33,252 nucleotides of DNA from Rhodocyclaceae bacterium (GTDB taxonomy: Bacteria > Pseudomonadota > Gammaproteobacteria > Burkholderiales > Rhodocyclaceae): the NCBI GenBank assembly GCA_029982755.1, contig JARRBR010000022.1, forward strand, positions 1-33,252. The letters are read 5' to 3'. The stretch's first letter is position 1; every line of letters begins with the position of its first letter. The translations under genes and the position numbers were made by a program. Under the pieces are notes generated by a model. It was not told where the DNA came from and did no database searches. It was given only the letters and a program-made list of their open reading frames with translations. This document shows, piece by piece, positions 31,107-33,252 of the stretch.

Positions 31107-31143
31107 TGAACGGAAGGTGAACGCCGCCTTCAGCATCGATTCA
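31107..31143. promoter_or_regulatory. Four phased half-sites upstream of the PepSY gene
   Basis: TGAA occurs at 31107 and 31118 and its complement TTCA at 31129 and 31140, each step being exactly 11 bp, so the array is symmetric about 31125. The TGAA pair extends to TGAACG and the TTCA pair to TTCAG. The spacing of one helical turn is that of OmpR/PhoB-type response-regulator sites. It lies 68-104 bp before the PepSY start. Regulator unknown. Confidence 0.5.
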
Positions 31144-31210
31144 GGGAGCGGGGCGCACCATGGCATCACGGTCGAAACAGGACCGCCCACCCGACAAAGG
31201 AGATGCCATC

Positions 31211-31528
31211 ATGCGTGCCACCACTCTCATCGCCACCCTGGCCCTCACCGGCGGACTCATCGGCGCCGGCGCCGCCATCGCCCCCGCGTTCGCCCAGAAC
31301 GCAGCCCCGGCCGCCACCTCGGCCGCCCCCGCCCAGTCAAACTGGATGAGCATCAAGGACGTGCAGACCAAGCTCGAAGCTGCCGGCTACCGCGACTTCC
31401 GCGAGATCGAGCGCGAGAAGGACAAGTACGAGGTCAAGGCCACCGACCCGCAGGGGCAGCGCGTGGAACTGGACGTCGATCCGATCACCGGCGACGTCCT
31501 CAAGACCGAGGTCAAGCGCAGCAAGTAA
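31211..31528 (+). CDS. Periplasmic PepSY-domain protein
   Basis: 105 aa from ATG 31211, preceded by AAAGGAG. The signal peptide runs to AFA before QNAAP. After an Ala/Pro linker comes one PepSY domain (about 47-103): IKDVQTKLEAAGYRDFREIEREKDKYEVKATDPQ-like strands and EL-DVDPITGDVLKTEVKR at the end. Single-domain PepSY proteins are thought to inhibit proteases or bind metals and often neighbour two-component regulators or cytochrome b genes. An intrinsic terminator follows directly, and a ferric-reductase-like gene comes next. Role unresolved. Confidence 0.88.
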   Translation: MRATTLIATLALTGGLIGAGAAIAPAFAQNAAPAATSAAPAQSNWMSIKDVQTKLEAAGYRDFREIEREKDKYEVKATDPQGQRVELDVDPITGDVLKTEVKRSK

Positions 31529-31540
31529 GCCGCCCACATG

Positions 31541-31572
31541 GGGGGTGCCGGCACGGCCGGCGCCCCCTTTTT
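31541..31572 (+). terminator. Rho-independent terminator after the PepSY gene
   Basis: A 12-bp stem (GGGGGTGCCGGC with GCCGGCGCCCCC, one T-G wobble) and a 3-base loop are followed by five T residues. It ends 27 bases before the next ATG, so the ferric-reductase-like gene is expressed by read-through or from its own weak promoter. Confidence 0.88.
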
Positions 31573-31598
31573 CAAGTCTGCCGCCGGGAGCCGCCGCC

Positions 31599-32936
31599 AT
31601 GATCCCCACCCTCTCCACGCTTCCTGCCCTGTCCGCCTTCATCGCCCTGATCGCCGCGGCATGGGGGCTCAACGTCGCCGCCGTCGACGGCGGCCCCGCC
31701 TCCCTGCCCTGGCTGATCCGCGAACAGGGCCTGTACCTCAGCGGCCTGCTCGCCATCGGCCTGATGTCGCTCGCCATGGTGCTCGCCACCCGCCCGACCG
31801 TGCTCGAGCGCCCGCTCGGCGGCATGGACCGCATCTTCCGCCTGCACAAGTGGGCCGGCATCCTCGCCGCGGTGTTCGCGGCGCTGCACTGGCTGATCGA
31901 GATGTCCGACGACCTCATCAAGTCGCTGTACGGCAAGGCCGGACGGCCGGAGCACGACGAATTCGGCGGGCTGTACGAGGCCCTGCGCGACGCCGGCGAG
32001 GAGCTCGGCGAGTTCGCCATCTACCTGGTGCTGGCGATGGTCGTGCTCAGCCTGTGGAAGCGCTTCCCCTACAAGTTCTGGCGCCACCTGCACCGCGCGA
32101 TGCCGGTGTTCTACCTGCTGCTCGCCTTCCACGCCGCCGTGCTGGCCCCGCCCGACTACTGGACGCAGCCGGTCGGCATGGTGCTCGCGCTGCTGCTGGC
32201 CGCGGGTACGGTGGCCTCGGTGGTCGCGCTCACCGGCCGCATCGGCCATGACCGCAAGGTGCAGGGCGTGGTCACCGCCGTGTCCTCCCCCGCCCCCGAC
32301 GTCACCGAGATCGTGTGCCGGCTCGACGGCGACTGGCGCGGACACCAGGCCGGGCAGTTCGCCTTCGTCGGCTTCGAGCGCTTCGAGGGCTCGCACCCCT
32401 TCACCATCGCCAGCGCCGACCACGGCGACCGCAGCCTCAGCTTCCAGATCAAGGCCCTGGGCGACTACACCCGCCAGCTCGCCAGCCGCGTCGCGGTCGG
32501 CCAGGCGGTCACGGTCGAAGGCCCCTACGGCCGCTTCGTGCTCGGTCGCCAGGACCGCAAGGCGCGCCAGATCTGGATCGCCGGCGGCATCGGCGTCACG
32601 CCCTTCCTCGCCTGGCTCGACGCCCTGCGCGCCGACCCGGCCGCGGCACCTGCGGTAGAGCTCCACTACAGCACCCGCGCGGCCGCCAGCGATCCCTTCG
32701 TCGAGCGCCTGCGCGGCCTGTGCGCCGAGTTGCCCAGCGTGCGCCTGCACATCCACGACCGCGCCGCCGGCGACACGCTGACGCCGGAAAGCCTGGGCGA
32801 TGCGAGCGGAGACGGACAGCGTGCGGAGGTCTGGTTCTGCGGCCCGCGCGGCTTCGGCGACCAGCTCAAGGCCGGGCTTGCGCGGCTGTGGGGACGGCGG
32901 CTGAGCTTCCGGCGCGAGGCGTTCGAGATGCGCTGA
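31599..32936 (+). CDS. Ferric-reductase-like transmembrane haem/flavin oxidoreductase
   Basis: 445 aa from ATG 31599 (GGGAG upstream). The N-terminal half has about six membrane helices with two likely bis-haem His pairs, His83/His97 and His165/His178, as in the FRE/NOX superfamily. The C-terminal half is a ferredoxin-NADP+ reductase-like module: FAD-binding GSHPFTIAS, FQIKALGDYTRQL, GPYGRFVLG, NAD(P)-binding IAGGIGVTPFLAWL and the terminal VWFCGPRGFGDQLKAGL. It should move electrons from cytosolic NAD(P)H across the membrane to ferric iron, another metal or a periplasmic acceptor. It follows the PepSY gene after a terminator. The acceptor cannot be told from sequence. Confidence 0.92.
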   Translation: MIPTLSTLPALSAFIALIAAAWGLNVAAVDGGPASLPWLIREQGLYLSGLLAIGLMSLAMVLATRPTVLERPLGGMDRIFRLHKWAGILAAVFAALHWLIEMSDDLIKSLYGKAGRPEHDEFGGLYEALRDAGEELGEFAIYLVLAMVVLSLWKRFPYKFWRHLHRAMPVFYLLLAFHAAVLAPPDYWTQPVGMVLALLLAAGTVASVVALTGRIGHDRKVQGVVTAVSSPAPDVTEIVCRLDGDWRGHQAGQFAFVGFERFEGSHPFTIASADHGDRSLSFQIKALGDYTRQLASRVAVGQAVTVEGPYGRFVLGRQDRKARQIWIAGGIGVTPFLAWLDALRADPAAAPAVELHYSTRAAASDPFVERLRGLCAELPSVRLHIHDRAAGDTLTPESLGDASGDGQRAEVWFCGPRGFGDQLKAGLARLWGRRLSFRREAFEMR

Positions 32937-33015
32937 GGCCGCGGCCGCGGCGGCGCCGGAGCGAGCAGCGGGACGCAGGCGCCGCCGAGAACCGGCGCCA
33001 CCGCCGGATCCCCGG

Positions 33016-33068
33016 CGAGGAAGCGCACGATGCGCTTCCTCGAAACCGCCGCGGGAAGTTCCGCGGTT
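33016..33068. terminator. Two hairpins between convergent genes
   Basis: First hairpin: a perfect 12-bp stem, CGAGGAAGCGCA with its complement, and a CGA loop (33016-33042). Second: CCGCGG arms with a 6-base loop (33049-33066), followed on the plus strand by a T-rich TTCTTCGTT run. Both lie between the reductase stop and the CorC-type stop, where transcription from both sides should end. Confidence 0.55.
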
Positions 33069-33083
33069 CTTCGTTCCGGGAAC

Positions 33084-33252
33084 TCAGCCCTGGGCCGGCG
33101 GCTCGGGCTCGTCCTCGACGGCGGCCTCCGCTGCGGGTTCCGGCAGCCGTGTCGCCAGCACCTTGTCGATGCGCTTGCCGTCGAGGTCGACGACCTCCAG
33201 CCGCCAGTTCTCCCAGGTGGCGATGTCGCCGGTGTTGGGCAGGCGGCCGAGC
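33084..33252 (-). CDS. CorC/HlyC-type transporter, C-terminal fragment (cut by window end)
   Basis: 56 codons of a gene whose start lies beyond the window. The translation LGRLPNTGDIATWENWRLEV, VDLDGKRIDKVLATRLPE is the end of a CorC/HlyC transporter-associated domain, as found at the C-terminus of UPF0053/hemolysin-family CBS proteins linked to Mg/Co transport. A Glu/Pro/Ala-rich acidic tail ends at the TGA at 33084-33086. Membrane and CBS domains are not in view, so the subtype is unknown. Confidence 0.75.
   Translation of the reverse strand, partial: LGRLPNTGDIATWENWRLEVVDLDGKRIDKVLATRLPEPAAEAAVEDEPEPPAQG

Overview
This is a very GC-rich window with dense, mostly non-overlapping bacterial genes and no rRNA, tRNA, CRISPR array, insertion sequence or phage gene that I can see. 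The gene mix fits a facultatively anaerobic betaproteobacterium: pyruvate:ferredoxin oxidoreductase, an FNR-type box ahead of a bacteriohemerythrin, an RND pump and a TRAP carboxylate transporter. A Rhodocyclales member such as Thauera, Azoarcus or a relative is my best guess; that is inference from gene content, not from a marker gene.

Layout. 1-1671 (-): TonB-dependent receptor whose C-terminus looks damaged or cut by the window edge. 1868-4372 (+): NERD-like/superfamily I helicase, a DCC thiol-redox protein and a solitary HicA-like protein. 4539-9228 (+): nifJ and an overlapping dihydroorotate-dehydrogenase-like gene. 9322-12356 (-): the translationally coupled DUF2868 membrane protein and DUF3482 GTPase. 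12579-14271 (+): FNR-box promoter, bacteriohemerythrin, a cysteine-rich secreted protein and a membrane-anchored FixH-like protein. 14340-21405 (-): CobW-type metallochaperone GTPase, then the tripartite RND efflux operon (adaptor, permease, outer-membrane lipoprotein), with a divergent TetR regulator at 21604-22227. 22289-29701 (-): a co-directional run holding the TRAP genes dctM, dctQ and dctP, an alpha/beta hydrolase, a thioredoxin-like protein, a DUF457 membrane hydrolase and a phosphotransferase/P-loop kinase fusion. 29836-32936 (+): cupin, RlmA-like rRNA methyltransferase, PepSY protein and a haem/flavin ferric-reductase-like protein. 33084-33252 (-): C-terminal end of a CorC/HlyC-type transporter.

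How the parts work together. The RND operon and its TetR gene form a regulated export unit around a palindromic operator. The TRAP genes form an uptake unit with an internal intrinsic terminator that should favour the binding protein over the permeases. nifJ and its overlapping partner suggest a low-potential electron-transfer unit. The FNR box ties the hemerythrin to low oxygen. Most of the window is recognisable family content. The least understood parts are the DUF2868/DUF3482 pair, the hemerythrin with its tryptophan-rich cationic tail and its two unknown neighbours, and a symmetric set of four half-sites at 11-bp steps upstream of the PepSY gene. No clearly new multi-gene system is proven by the sequence alone.
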